Counted from the stretch's first letter, positions 15,701 to 23,829 are shown. The stretch is 64,000 nucleotides of DNA from an uncultured Ruminiclostridium sp. (GCA_947627695.1 CANQXF010000006.1:62001-126000), one strand, 5' to 3'. Numbers and translations: made by a program. Notes: a model not told the origin generated them from the sequence alone.

Positions 15701-16336
15701 ATGGACAGAACGATAAAAACAACGGGAACCGCAACAGCAAGCGTCGCTCCCGACCTGATAACTCTTTCTCTGGGAATAGAGGCGAGGAGCGCAAGCTATC
15801 AGCAGGCAAACAGCCTTGCCCTTGAAAAGCTGGAAAAGCTGAGAAAAGCGGTGATAAGCGCAGGCTTTGAGAAAAGCGACCTTAAAACCGCGGGCTGCAA
15901 TATCAGCGCCGAGTATGACAGCTTTCAGGACGGGAACCGCTGGAAAAGGCAGTTCGCGGGTTACAGGTACCGCCACGATCTGAAGCTGACCTTCGATATG
16001 GATATGGAAAGGCTGAACAAGGCGCTTTCCGCCCTTTCGGGCAGCGAGGCTGACACTGAAATAAGCATCAGCTTCAGCGTGAAAAACGGTGAGGAGATAA
16101 ATAAACAGCTTCTTTCCGCCGCGGTAAAGGACGCGCGGGAAAAAGCGGATATCCTTGCCGCCGCCGCAGGCGTTTCTGTGGGAAAGGTCATTTCCATAGA
16201 CGGCGCGGAAAGCGGAGGACCAACCCCTCTGCGTATGGCAAAAGCTGCAATGCTTTGCGCCGACGCTCAGCCCGATATCGTTCCGCAGGACGTTACTGCT
16301 GTGATAACGGTTGTTGCAGAGTGGGAGATAGAATAA
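15701..16336 (+). CDS. SIMPL (DUF541) domain protein
   Basis: The 211-residue protein fits the SIMPL/DUF541 family: it begins IKTTGTATASVAPDLITLSLGIEARS and continues with the paired beta-alpha pattern and the LSAAVKDAREKADILAAAAG helix near residues 145-165. Members are usually exported and linked to stress protection, but this copy has no obvious signal peptide, as in many Clostridia. AAGGAG precedes the start. It shares a transcript with the small membrane protein upstream. Its molecular role is not known. Confidence 0.75.
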   Translation: MDRTIKTTGTATASVAPDLITLSLGIEARSASYQQANSLALEKLEKLRKAVISAGFEKSDLKTAGCNISAEYDSFQDGNRWKRQFAGYRYRHDLKLTFDMDMERLNKALSALSGSEADTEISISFSVKNGEEINKQLLSAAVKDAREKADILAAAAGVSVGKVISIDGAESGGPTPLRMAKAAMLCADAQPDIVPQDVTAVITVVAEWEIE

Positions 16337-16339
16337 AAA

Positions 16340-16367
16340 TAAAAGCAGTCAGAAATGACTGCTTTTA
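16340..16367. terminator. Bidirectional terminator between the SIMPL gene and the XRE gene
   Basis: A 12-bp perfect stem (16340-16351 with 16356-16367) with a GAAA loop has T-rich sequence on both sides. It serves the converging genes; the stop codon of the XRE gene lies within its right arm. Confidence 0.85.
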
Positions 16368-16688
16368 TATTTTTGCAATTATCTCCGCCAGCTTTTTGAG
16401 CCGTTCTTTTTCTTCACTGCTCATAGACTCCAGCAGCTCCAGCAGCTCTCTCTGCTCAGCTGTTGCCCCACCTGCAAAGCCGCTTTTGCTGTTGGTGCGC
16501 CCTGCGATATAGTCAAGGCTCACGCCGTAAAATTCCGCCAGCATTATCGCTCGCTCAAAGGGTATCTCCGCCCGCCCCATTTCGTATTTTCCGTAATGCT
16601 GTGAGGAAGTCCCCAGATATTCCGCCAGCTCCTGCTGAGTTTTGTCGCTGTCCTCCCGCAGGTCCTTTATCCTGTCGTACTTCGCCAT
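16365..16688 (-). CDS. XRE-family transcriptional regulator
   Basis: The 107-residue protein has an N-terminal helix-turn-helix of the Cro/CI type (residues about 5-63): IKDLREDSDKTQQELAEYLG, then SSQHYGKYEMGRAEIPFERA and the closing helix ending YGVSLDYIAGR. A short linker and a charged C-terminal helix follow, which may allow dimerisation. It is divergent to the membrane protein gene at 16825; the 136-bp gap holds TGTGAT and ATCACA half-sites (about 16710 and 16734) that could be its operator. The regulated gene is an inference from this layout. Confidence 0.88.
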   Translation of the reverse strand: MAKYDRIKDLREDSDKTQQELAEYLGTSSQHYGKYEMGRAEIPFERAIMLAEFYGVSLDYIAGRTNSKSGFAGGATAEQRELLELLESMSSEEKERLKKLAEIIAKI

Positions 16689-16754
16689 TTCAAATATATC
16701 TCCAGCCTGTTGTGATTTTTCTTTGTATTATTGTATCACATCAGGCAATTTTTA

Positions 16755-16783
16755 TTGACATTTGTGTTAGATTAGGTTATAAT
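16755..16783 (+). promoter_or_regulatory. Sigma-A promoter of the DUF4190-like membrane protein gene
   Basis: Consensus TTGACA (16755-16760) and TATAAT (16778-16783) with a 17-bp spacer. It lies beside the TGTGAT/ATCACA half-sites that may bind the divergent XRE protein. Confidence 0.8.
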
Positions 16784-16824
16784 ATTGTAAAAAGGTGTCT
16801 GATTAGATACAAAGGGAGGAAATA

Positions 16825-17898
16825 ATGAAGAACAGCGGACTTGGCATAGCGTCTTTGGTTTGCAGCATTATCGGATTGCTGACCGCATCTGCAAGAATTG
16901 GTATTATTTTGTCTATTGTAGCTTTTATTTTTGCACTTGTTTCGTTTACTGATAAGTGGAAGAAACATGGTGTATCTGTTGCAGGATTAGTTATTTCTAT
17001 ATTTGGTTTTTTAATTTCTGTCGGAACCAATTCAATTTTAAATCAAACAACTAATTTTGATAAAACCGATTCGGCAACAACGACCGAAAGTGAACAAGAA
17101 ACAACTGTACCGAGTATTTCGTCTTATGACAAGGAGGAAACAGACACAATAAGTGCAGTTTCGATAGACAAAACCTGTATTTATAATGAAAACGAAGTTT
17201 CAATATACGTGGAAGGCATCGAAGACAGACCTTTGTCTTATAACGTAAAATTCCATATAGAAAACAAATCTTCATTAAATCTTGGCTTTAATGCACACGC
17301 ATATGCTGTCAACGGAATAATGTCAGGAGAAGGTAAGTATGCAATGGACTGTGACGTAAGCGCAGGCAAACAAGCAAATACATACCTTGAAATAAAAAAA
17401 GGATTTTTGACGAAATCAAAAATTGATATAATAAAAAGCATAGATATTTTGTTTTGGGCTTATGACAATGATAAAAATATTAAAGAATTTGATACAGGGC
17501 AGATAACTATTTACACCAGCGCTTATGAAAATGAATCTTACAATGCACAAGGGCATACGCTTTATGACAACTATGGTATAAATGTCAAAGCAGTAAGCCG
17601 AACAAACAACTCATTTGTATTTGCGCTTACAAATCAATCAGGCAGTTATATTAGTTTTGATGTGGACAATCTGTCTATAAATGATTTTACGTCGTCTGAA
17701 ACAGATTTTGACTTGATGTCTATCATTACTCTTAATAATTGCCAAGAGCAGTTTACGGTAAATATATCTGATAAATTTTTAGATACAAATAACATTGATG
17801 AGATAGAAAAAATAGAATTTACTTTAAATGTCAGACCGCATGAAAGCTATTTTGATGATTGGAATACGGATTGGATAACCTTGACAGTAGATGAATAA
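16825..17898 (+). CDS. DUF4190-like membrane protein with extracellular domain
   Basis: The 357-residue protein begins with a glycine-rich two-helix unit (about residues 3-70), GLGIASLVCSIIGLL and then VAGLVISIFGFLIS, as in DUF4190 proteins. A Thr/Glu/Ser-rich linker (about 75-110) is followed by about 240 residues with beta-strand character that should lie outside the cell. The extracellular part is not recognised. The gene is clearly more AT-rich than its neighbours and faces a divergent XRE regulator, which suggests a recently gained two-gene unit. AGGGAGG before the ATG supports the start. Confidence 0.6.
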   Translation: MKNSGLGIASLVCSIIGLLTASARIGIILSIVAFIFALVSFTDKWKKHGVSVAGLVISIFGFLISVGTNSILNQTTNFDKTDSATTTESEQETTVPSISSYDKEETDTISAVSIDKTCIYNENEVSIYVEGIEDRPLSYNVKFHIENKSSLNLGFNAHAYAVNGIMSGEGKYAMDCDVSAGKQANTYLEIKKGFLTKSKIDIIKSIDILFWAYDNDKNIKEFDTGQITIYTSAYENESYNAQGHTLYDNYGINVKAVSRTNNSFVFALTNQSGSYISFDVDNLSINDFTSSETDFDLMSIITLNNCQEQFTVNISDKFLDTNNIDEIEKIEFTLNVRPHESYFDDWNTDWITLTVDE

Positions 17899-17903
17899 AA
17901 GAA

Positions 17904-17931
17904 AAAGCAGTTGGTAATTACCAACTGCTTT
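17904..17931. terminator. Bidirectional terminator between the membrane protein gene and fba
   Basis: A perfect palindrome of 28 bases (stem of up to 14 bp) with A and T runs outside lies between two converging genes and can end both transcripts. Confidence 0.85.
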
Positions 17932-17944
17932 CTATTTTATCGTC

Positions 17945-18808
17945 TTACGCCTTCCCCACAGACCCGAACAGCTCCATCTTCTGCTTAACGGTAGCCTTTA
18001 TAGCCTCTGCGCCGGGAGCGAGCAGCTTTCTGGGGTCAAAGCCCTTGCCCTCAAGATCCTTGCCTGCCTCGATGTACTTTCTTGTAGCTTCCTGGAAAGC
18101 AAGCTGACATTCGGTGTTTACGTTTATCTTAGCAACGCCCAGAGAGATAGCCTTCTTTATCATATCCTCAGGGATACCCGTGCCGCCGTGGAGAACCAGG
18201 GGCATATCCCCTACCTTTTCCTTGACTGCGGCAAGCGTTTCAAAGCTGAGACCCTGCCAGTTTTCGGGGTATTTGCCGTGAATGTTGCCGATACCTGCCG
18301 CCAGCATTGTAACGCCAAGGTCAGCTATCTGCTTGCACTCGTCGGGGTCAGCACATTCGCCCATTCCCACAACGCCGTCCTCTTCGCCGCCGATAGCGCC
18401 AACTTCAGCCTCAAGGGAAAGACCCTTTTCCTTGCATATCTCAACCAGCTTGGTGGTCTTTTCGATATTTTCAGCGATAGGATAGTGAGAGCCGTCAAAC
18501 ATTACGGAAGAAAATCCTGCTTCAATGCACTTGAGAGCGCCCTCGTATGAGCCGTGGTCAAGGTGCAGAGCAACAGGAACGGTGATGTTCAGCTCCTCCA
18601 GCATACCCTTTACCATTCCCACAACGGTCTTGTAGCCGCACATATACTTTCCTGCGCCCTCGGAAACGCCGAGGATAACAGGGGACTTCAGCTCCTCAGC
18701 GGTGAGCAGGATAGACTTAGTCCACTCTAAGTTGTTGATGTTGAACTGACCTACCGCATACTTGCCGTCACGGGCTTTTGTCAACATTTCCTTTGCAGAT
18801 ACTAACAT
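17945..18808 (-). CDS. fba: Class II fructose-bisphosphate aldolase
   Basis: This glycolytic enzyme splits fructose-1,6-bisphosphate into DHAP and glyceraldehyde-3-phosphate using zinc. The 287-residue protein has the class II landmarks: AVGQFNINNLEW near the start, the HLDHG metal/catalytic motif at about residues 82-86, LSLEAEVGAIGGEED, GNIHGKYP, and LHGGTGIPEDMI near the phosphate site. An ATG 69 bases further upstream would add an unrelated stretch; the chosen ATG follows an AAAGGAAA site. It is a single-gene unit. Confidence 0.95.
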   Translation of the reverse strand: MLVSAKEMLTKARDGKYAVGQFNINNLEWTKSILLTAEELKSPVILGVSEGAGKYMCGYKTVVGMVKGMLEELNITVPVALHLDHGSYEGALKCIEAGFSSVMFDGSHYPIAENIEKTTKLVEICKEKGLSLEAEVGAIGGEEDGVVGMGECADPDECKQIADLGVTMLAAGIGNIHGKYPENWQGLSFETLAAVKEKVGDMPLVLHGGTGIPEDMIKKAISLGVAKINVNTECQLAFQEATRKYIEAGKDLEGKGFDPRKLLAPGAEAIKATVKQKMELFGSVGKA

Positions 18809-18856
18809 ATTTATTTTCCTTTCTGCGGCAGAGCCGCCAAAAATTTTCCTGTTAAT

Positions 18857-18885
18857 ATTGTAGCACAAATTTTGCAAAAAGGCAA
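18857..18885 (-). promoter_or_regulatory. Promoter of fba
   Basis: On the minus strand, TTGCCT (18885-18880) and TACAAT (18862-18857) are 17 bp apart, about 50 bases before the fba start. Confidence 0.55.
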
Positions 18886-18939
18886 CATATTTTTGGAAAA
18901 CAGTCAGTATCTTTGAGGGGGAATAAGCGGTTTTTTCAT

Positions 18940-18967
18940 AAAAAATGAGGAGACGAAAGTCCCCTCA
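18940..18967 (-). terminator. Terminator of the holin-endolysin unit
   Basis: A hairpin with a GAAA-type loop (TGAGG/CCTCA plus GAC/GTC, one mismatch) is followed on the minus strand by a T run, just after the lysozyme stop codon. Confidence 0.7.
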
Positions 18968-18972
18968 AATTC

Positions 18973-20007
18973 TTATGCATAAATAAATGCCGAGTTAAGA
19001 TACCCCACCAGACCGTTATAGGCGGCTTTTGTCCAGGTAATGCCGTCCTTGTCAGCCTTTTGGTTCAGTATCACCAGCGAAACGCCCGCGGGGAGCGTTG
19101 TGAGCAGCTTGCCGTTTATACCTGCCGTTTCTCTCAGGTTCACCACGGCGGCGGTCTTTTTTATCTTGCCGTCGGTCTTTTTGAACACGCTGCCCTTGTC
19201 CACCCAGCCGTACACGTCGGAGCTTTCTCCTATCAGATGATAGGGGTGAAGTGCGTCCTTTGAAATATTGGTTATCTTTGCGATACCCGCTTTTCTGGGA
19301 AGTCCCGTGGGCTCCGTGGAGGAGGAAGCGCCGTAGTGCCAGCCGCCGCTGAACAGCACGCTCTCTCCCCTTTCAAAATCGGTATTGTCCCCCTCGGACG
19401 GCTCCTCAGCGCCTATCAGGGCGGGATAATCCACAAAGCAAAGGTCGCTGTCCAGCTTACCGTTTGAGCCTGCGCTGGACTCAGCGCCCCACTGCCACAT
19501 CTTCTGACCGTAGCTGTACTTGGTGTACTTTTCAGGGTCGTACGTCCAGTGCGCCAGCCAAAGGTCGAAGCTGTCCAGTATCTTTTTCTTGTCCAGCTTT
19601 GTTTCCAGCCACGATGGATTGGAATACAGCCCCGCACGGTAGCCCGCCGATCTCACCGTTTCAAGGAACGTGAGGGCTATTTCGGTGAGCTTTTCACGGC
19701 TCAGCTCCCACAAGGTGCTGTCCTCCATATCGTAGTAAACGGGGTAGGTCAGCTTGTAGGGCTGGAGCAGCTTCACGGCGTATTCCGCCTCTTTCCTTGC
19801 CTCCTCGGTGGTCTTTGACATACAGTAGCAGTAAGCGCCTACGTTAAGTCCCGCTGCAAGAGCGTTTTCCATATGGCTTTTGAACATATCGTCGGTCTTC
19901 TGGCGGTAGCCCGTGCGAATGATGACGTAGCTTATCCCCGACTCTTTCAACTTCCTGAAATCTATCCCTTTATTGGCATAGGAAATATCTATACCTCTGA
20001 AAGTCAT
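18973..20007 (-). CDS. GH25 lysozyme-type endolysin with C-terminal SH3-like region
   Basis: The 344-residue protein starts directly with a GH25 muramidase domain (residues about 1-200): FRGIDISYANKGIDF, YVIIRTGYR, the acidic pair in VYYDMEDS (about 110-117) and LWLAHWTYDPEKY. The rest (about 215-344) contains two SH3-like beta repeats, the last with NLRETAGINGKLLTTLPAG. There is no signal peptide, which fits an endolysin released by a holin. The holin gene lies 35 bases upstream on the same strand. It would cut the glycan chain of peptidoglycan. No other phage genes are present. Confidence 0.88.
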   Translation of the reverse strand: MTFRGIDISYANKGIDFRKLKESGISYVIIRTGYRQKTDDMFKSHMENALAAGLNVGAYCYCMSKTTEEARKEAEYAVKLLQPYKLTYPVYYDMEDSTLWELSREKLTEIALTFLETVRSAGYRAGLYSNPSWLETKLDKKKILDSFDLWLAHWTYDPEKYTKYSYGQKMWQWGAESSAGSNGKLDSDLCFVDYPALIGAEEPSEGDNTDFERGESVLFSGGWHYGASSSTEPTGLPRKAGIAKITNISKDALHPYHLIGESSDVYGWVDKGSVFKKTDGKIKKTAAVVNLRETAGINGKLLTTLPAGVSLVILNQKADKDGITWTKAAYNGLVGYLNSAFIYA

Positions 20008-20042
20008 GACAGATGATCTCCTTTCCTTACGGGAAAAGCGTT

Positions 20043-20441
20043 TTACTGCTTTTCCTTATTTTTTATCTGCGCAAGTGCGTCCTTTAGCTTCTGCGGCACG
20101 GGCAGACCCATTTCCGCCGAATTTTCGGTTATGCTCAGCGCCTCGTTGGCGATAAAGGCGAAGATGACGGCTGTCCTGAGCGCAGAGCCTCCGATCACCT
20201 GTGTATCTATTATATTCGCCACCGCCACAAGTGTGAAAAGCATAACCTTTTTGCAGATACCCTTAAATCCCACCTCGCTGGACATTGTTCCATTCACCGC
20301 CGCCGCCAGCATACCGGTGATATAGTCCAGCAGAGCAATGGCTATCAGCGCGGTCAGCAGTCCGTTCAGCTCCCCGAACAAAAAGCTGAACAGCGCTCCC
20401 ACAGACGCGCAGATGCAATTGAACGTAACGGATGTTTTCAT
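20043..20441 (-). CDS. Phage-type holin
   Basis: The 132-residue protein has several hydrophobic segments (about residues 8-24, 27-50, 68-85, 88-104) and the pattern of the phage holin family found in Firmicutes toxin-secretion/lysis cassettes, including LNGLLTALIAIALLDYITGM and a charged tail. It would make pores in the cell membrane so that the downstream GH25 enzyme can reach the wall. AAGGAGAAAGGGG lies before the start codon. A prophage remnant or a domesticated export cassette are both possible. Confidence 0.75.
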   Translation of the reverse strand: MKTSVTFNCICASVGALFSFLFGELNGLLTALIAIALLDYITGMLAAAVNGTMSSEVGFKGICKKVMLFTLVAVANIIDTQVIGGSALRTAVIFAFIANEALSITENSAEMGLPVPQKLKDALAQIKNKEKQ

Positions 20442-20584
20442 TTTATCCCCTTTCTCCTTGCCTCAAGGTAATTATAATTCAAAAGGGCAGTGCAATACAA
20501 TGAAAAGTTTAAGTACAGCGGCAAAGCGGGGTGGTAGTAGTTCAGGTGCTTGAGCAAAGCGGCGGAGAGTGTTGTGGGTTGCAG

Positions 20585-20736
20585 GGAAGATGTGCGTGTC
20601 GGGGGCGGCGAAGCCGCCTTTGTTTCGGGCAAAGCCCGAAACAAAGCGCTGATTTTGCGAAGCAAAATCAGCGAGTCAATGCGCCGCTTGCGGCGCATTG
20701 ACTGCGGCTTCGCCGCCCCCGCCCCGCACATCTTCC
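20585..20736. repeat. Cloverleaf palindromic element
   Basis: A perfect 17-bp outer stem (20601-20617 with 20704-20720) encloses three perfect hairpins that abut each other: 20618-20646, 20647-20673 and 20674-20703. Outside it a further stem of about 12 bp (20585-20596 with 20725-20736) continues after a small bulge. Nearly every base from 20601 to 20720 is paired. It lies in the gap between the holin gene and vanR; bases 20442-20584 and 20737-20790 hold only promoters and weak outer palindromes. No coding frame of note. Confidence 0.85.
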
Positions 20737-20792
20737 TTTAAAGCGCCACCCCCTAATTCGATCCCATCGCACCCCCTCAAATATCACAAAAT

Positions 20793-20838
20793 CGTAAGAT
20801 TTTACCGTATTGAAAATTCCCCCGTCATATGCTATACT
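20793..20838 (+). promoter_or_regulatory. vanR promoter with candidate VanR-binding sites
   Basis: TTGAAA (20810-20815) and TATACT (20833-20838) are 17 bp apart. Two CGTA-based half-sites, CGTAAGATTTT (from 20793) and CGTATTGAAAA (from 20806), overlap the -35 region. They resemble the sites bound by VanR regulators, and a similar CGTAAGA...AATTCCC string occurs again before vanW. Autoregulation is therefore likely but inferred. Confidence 0.6.
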
Positions 20839-20867
20839 GAAAACAAACATACTGGGGGAGCATATCT

Positions 20868-21548
20868 ATGAATATCCTGATAGCCGACGATGAAAAAGAG
20901 ATAGCCGACCTTGCGGAATTATACCTGCAAGGCGAGGGATACAATATTTTCAAATTCTACAACGGCCTTGACGCACTGGAATGCATACAGCACGAGGAGA
21001 TAAGCCTTGCCGTTCTGGACGTTATGATGCCCGGAATGGACGGCTTTGAGCTTTGCCGCAGAATAAGGGAAAGCTACGTCTTCCCCGTGATAATGCTCAC
21101 CGCAAGGGTGGAGGATATGGACAAGATAAAGGGTCTCACCCTCGGCGCAGACGATTACATCACCAAGCCCTTCAACCCCCTTGAGCTTGCGGCAAGGGTC
21201 AAGACCCAGCTTCGCCGCTACACCCGCTACGACAGAGTGGGAGCAAACGGCGAGGAGATAGACATTCGTGGACTTCACATCTCAAAGACCAACCACAAAT
21301 GCACTCTTAACGGCAAAGAGGTCCAATTGACCCCCATAGAGTTCAGCATTTTGTGGTACCTCAGCTCACGTCAGGGGCAGGTGGTGTCCTCCGAGGAGCT
21401 GTTCGAGGCTGTGTGGGGCGAAAAGTACCTTGACAGCAACAACACCGTTATGGCGCATATAGCAAGACTGCGTGAAAAGCTGGGCGAGCCCGCCCGCAAG
21501 CCCAGGTTCATCAAAACAGTGTGGGGAGTGGGATATACCGTTGAATAA
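20868..21548 (+). CDS. vanR: VanR-type response regulator
   Basis: The 226-residue protein is an OmpR/PhoB-type regulator. The receiver domain (about 1-115) has the acidic pocket ADDEK, the phospho-acceptor Asp51 in VLDVMMPG, and the conserved TKPF lysine near 100. The C-terminal winged helix (about 128-225) includes ELFEAVWGEKYLDSNNTVMAHI and TVWGVGY. It is the first gene of a vanG-type cluster and overlaps vanS by 8 bases. With VanS it would switch on the resistance genes when glycopeptide is sensed. Confidence 0.88.
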   Translation: MNILIADDEKEIADLAELYLQGEGYNIFKFYNGLDALECIQHEEISLAVLDVMMPGMDGFELCRRIRESYVFPVIMLTARVEDMDKIKGLTLGADDYITKPFNPLELAARVKTQLRRYTRYDRVGANGEEIDIRGLHISKTNHKCTLNGKEVQLTPIEFSILWYLSSRQGQVVSSEELFEAVWGEKYLDSNNTVMAHIARLREKLGEPARKPRFIKTVWGVGYTVE

Positions 21549-22896
21549 AATTTCCGAATGTGTAAAAAGCCGTGATTTCCGAAAAAAGTTCCTTAAAGGA
21601 ATGTGCATATATACCGTCGTATTTGCTGCGGTGCTCGTGGTGGGACTTGCCGTTGGTCAGGAGATAGTGTGGTACAAGGGCGATCTGTTCTACGACGTTT
21701 TCTCGCTGATAAGGGGCTTTCTCCTCCTCGTTTTGATAGAAGCATGGCTGGTGGGAGCAGGTATACTTTTCCTCGTTATGGCGCTGCATAAGGGCAAAAA
21801 CAAAACGGTGAGCCACATCGTACAGCGTTTCAGACAGCGTACTCTGTCCAATTACTTTATAACGCTTGTGCTGTACACGGCGGGACTTATATCTTTAGTC
21901 ATAGTGTCCAGAGTTGTCATTATGGGGATAAACTGGGACGTCTACAGTCTGCTGTACCGTTTGTTTTTATTTGCGGAAAGACATATTGAAGGAATTTTCC
22001 TTATTGCGTGGCTGTTGGGATTTATTATAATTTCCGTCCGCCTTGTCTACCGCCTTACAGGTTATCTTGACAAGACTGCGGAGGCGACCAAGGGGCTCCT
22101 TTCCGACCCAGCAAAGCCCGTCACTCTCCCCGATGGGATAAAGGGACTTCAGGACGACATAAACGGTGTGAGAGAGCGTTTTCTGGAAAGCGCCCGCCTT
22201 GCAAAGGAGGCGGAGCAGAGGAAAAACGACCTTATAGTTTACCTCGCCCACGACCTTAAGACACCGCTTACCAGCGTTATCGGCTACCTGACGCTGCTCA
22301 AAGACGAGCCTGACATTTCACCCGCAACAAGGGCGAAGTACACGGGCATAGCCTTAGACAAGGCTATGCGCCTTGAGGAATTGATAAACGAGTTCTTTGA
22401 CGTCACCCGCTTCAATCTCACCGCAATGACACTGCAAAAGGAGAGGATAAGCCTTTCCCGTATGCTGGAGCAGCTTGTGGACGAATTTACCCCTGTGCTG
22501 GCTCAGCAGTCCCTTTCCTGGGACGCAGAAATTGAAAGCGATATCCAGCTTTTCTGCGACCCAGACAAGCTGGAGCGCGTGTTTGACAACCTGATAAGAA
22601 ACGCGGCAAATTACAGCTACAAGAACACAAAAATCTCCCTCACCTTGAAAAATGACCAGAACAAAGCCGTGATAACGGTGAAAAATCACGGACAGACGAT
22701 ACCTCCCGAAAAGCTGGAAAAGATATTTCAGCAGTTTTTCCGCATAGATTCCGCCCGAAGCACCTCAACAGGCGGCGCAGGGCTTGGCCTTGCCATAGCA
22801 AAGGAGATAGTCGACCTTCACGGCGGGAAGATATTTGCCGAAAGCGCAAACGAGAGCATTTTCTTTACCGTTATCCTGCCTTTGGAGATAACGTAA
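21541..22896 (+). CDS. vanS: VanS-type sensor histidine kinase
   Basis: Starting at TTG 21541, which overlaps the vanR stop codon, the product has 451 residues. An ATG at 21601 is an alternative but its site is too close. Four hydrophobic segments are seen (about 22-40, 56-82, 105-130, 140-170). The HAMP-like linker leads into the HisKA box YLAHDLKTPLTS with His237. The ATPase part keeps the N box (DNLIRNAANYS) and G box (GGAGLGLAIAKEI). The order and close linkage with vanW-vanG-vanXY indicate VanS of a vanG-type system. What ligand it senses cannot be read from sequence. Confidence 0.87.
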   Translation: MNKISECVKSRDFRKKFLKGMCIYTVVFAAVLVVGLAVGQEIVWYKGDLFYDVFSLIRGFLLLVLIEAWLVGAGILFLVMALHKGKNKTVSHIVQRFRQRTLSNYFITLVLYTAGLISLVIVSRVVIMGINWDVYSLLYRLFLFAERHIEGIFLIAWLLGFIIISVRLVYRLTGYLDKTAEATKGLLSDPAKPVTLPDGIKGLQDDINGVRERFLESARLAKEAEQRKNDLIVYLAHDLKTPLTSVIGYLTLLKDEPDISPATRAKYTGIALDKAMRLEELINEFFDVTRFNLTAMTLQKERISLSRMLEQLVDEFTPVLAQQSLSWDAEIESDIQLFCDPDKLERVFDNLIRNAANYSYKNTKISLTLKNDQNKAVITVKNHGQTIPPEKLEKIFQQFFRIDSARSTSTGGAGLGLAIAKEIVDLHGGKIFAESANESIFFTVILPLEIT

Positions 22897-22933
22897 GAAA
22901 ATCTTAATAATTCCCACACAAAAAAATAAGTTA
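22892..22933 (+). promoter_or_regulatory. Candidate VanR-activated promoter of vanW-G-XY-T
   Basis: The end of vanS holds CGTAAGAAAATC and, 12 bases on, TTAATAATTCCC, closely similar to the CGTAAGA...AATTCCC region before vanR. A weak -10-like TAAGTT lies near 22928. No consensus -35 is present, as expected for an activator-dependent promoter. If correct, the RNA would start near 22940 and run through the hairpin at 22962. Confidence 0.4.
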
Positions 22934-22961
22934 TTTTTGGGAAAAAACAAATAAAAAACCG

Positions 22962-23006
22962 ACTTCGTTCAGCTAAAATTATAAGCTGAACGAAGTTTTT
23001 CTTTTT
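22962..23006 (+). terminator. Terminator or attenuator between vanS and vanW
   Basis: A perfect 13-bp stem (22962-22974 with 22984-22996), nine-base loop and T5CT5 run form a textbook intrinsic terminator. The vanW ribosome binding site starts one base later, leaving no room for a separate promoter after it. vanW-G-XY-T must therefore be read by passing this hairpin. Confidence 0.85.
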
Positions 23007-23022
23007 GAAAGGAATTTTTAAG

Positions 23023-23829
23023 ATGCAACGAAAACGACTGACCCAGCTTTTCCCCTTTCTTATCCCCTTGAGGACAAAACAGCGGAAATTCTGTTATTTT
23101 CTGAAAATGCGGTTTGACAAAAACACCTATTGCTCCGTCAAAAGCGGCTGTCCTCTGCCCTTTTCGGTATGCTCCCACCAAAGCTGTATCTACAATCATG
23201 ACACAGGCTTTGATATGATATACCAGGAGAACAAGGCGCACAATCTGCGTCTCGGTGCGGCGGCGCTGGAAGGACTGCTTATCCGCCCAAATGAGACCTT
23301 TTCCTACTCCCTCGCTGTCAAAAACGCCGACAAAAATACCCCTTACAAGGACGGACTTATTATGCGGGACGGAAAGCTCACCGCAGATTACGGCGGGGGA
23401 ATGTGCCAGCTTGCCGACCTGCTGTTCTCGCTTTTTCTCGACTCGCCGCTGACTATCACCGAGCGCCACGGGCATAAGATAAAGGATTTTCCCGACCCCG
23501 AGGGGGACAGCGCTTTAAAAGGCGGCGACGCCACCGTTTTTGAGGGTTGGCTTGATTTAAAAGTGAGAAACGACACGAATATGACCTTTCAGCTCACCTT
23601 TTCATTTCCCGACAATGAAATAAAAGGAACGCTTTTGTCCAATGAGAAGGACAGATATTCCTACAAAGCGGCAAACGGCAATGTGACGTTAAAGCAGGAG
23701 CAGGACGGACTTTATGAGGAAGCTCAGGTAGTCCGTGAAAAATATCTTGAAAACCGCCTTGAAAGCACCCAGCTTTTGTACGTCAACCGCTGTAGGATAA
23801 ATTATGAAATAAAGGAAAGGACGGCGTGA
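23023..23829 (+). CDS. vanW: VanW-family protein
   Basis: The 268-residue product has the VanW domain: NETFSYSLAVKNADK, KDGLIMRDGKLTADYGGGMC (about residues 108-145) and a conserved TERHGHKIKDFPDPEGDSA segment. VanW proteins accompany vanB and vanG clusters, but their biochemical role is not established. The ATG at 23023 has an AAAGGA site nine bases before it, better than a TTG further upstream. It overlaps vanG by 4 bases, so the two are translationally coupled. An intrinsic terminator directly precedes the gene. Confidence 0.88.
   Translation: MQRKRLTQLFPFLIPLRTKQRKFCYFLKMRFDKNTYCSVKSGCPLPFSVCSHQSCIYNHDTGFDMIYQENKAHNLRLGAAALEGLLIRPNETFSYSLAVKNADKNTPYKDGLIMRDGKLTADYGGGMCQLADLLFSLFLDSPLTITERHGHKIKDFPDPEGDSALKGGDATVFEGWLDLKVRNDTNMTFQLTFSFPDNEIKGTLLSNEKDRYSYKAANGNVTLKQEQDGLYEEAQVVREKYLENRLESTQLLYVNRCRINYEIKERTA

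Noticed and set aside
16365-16688. VanU-like regulator of the van cluster
   Set aside because: vanG clusters can carry a small XRE regulator, but this gene is 4 kb away with unrelated genes between, on the other strand.
18973-20441. Complete prophage
   Set aside because: No capsid, terminase, integrase or tail genes lie around the holin and endolysin.
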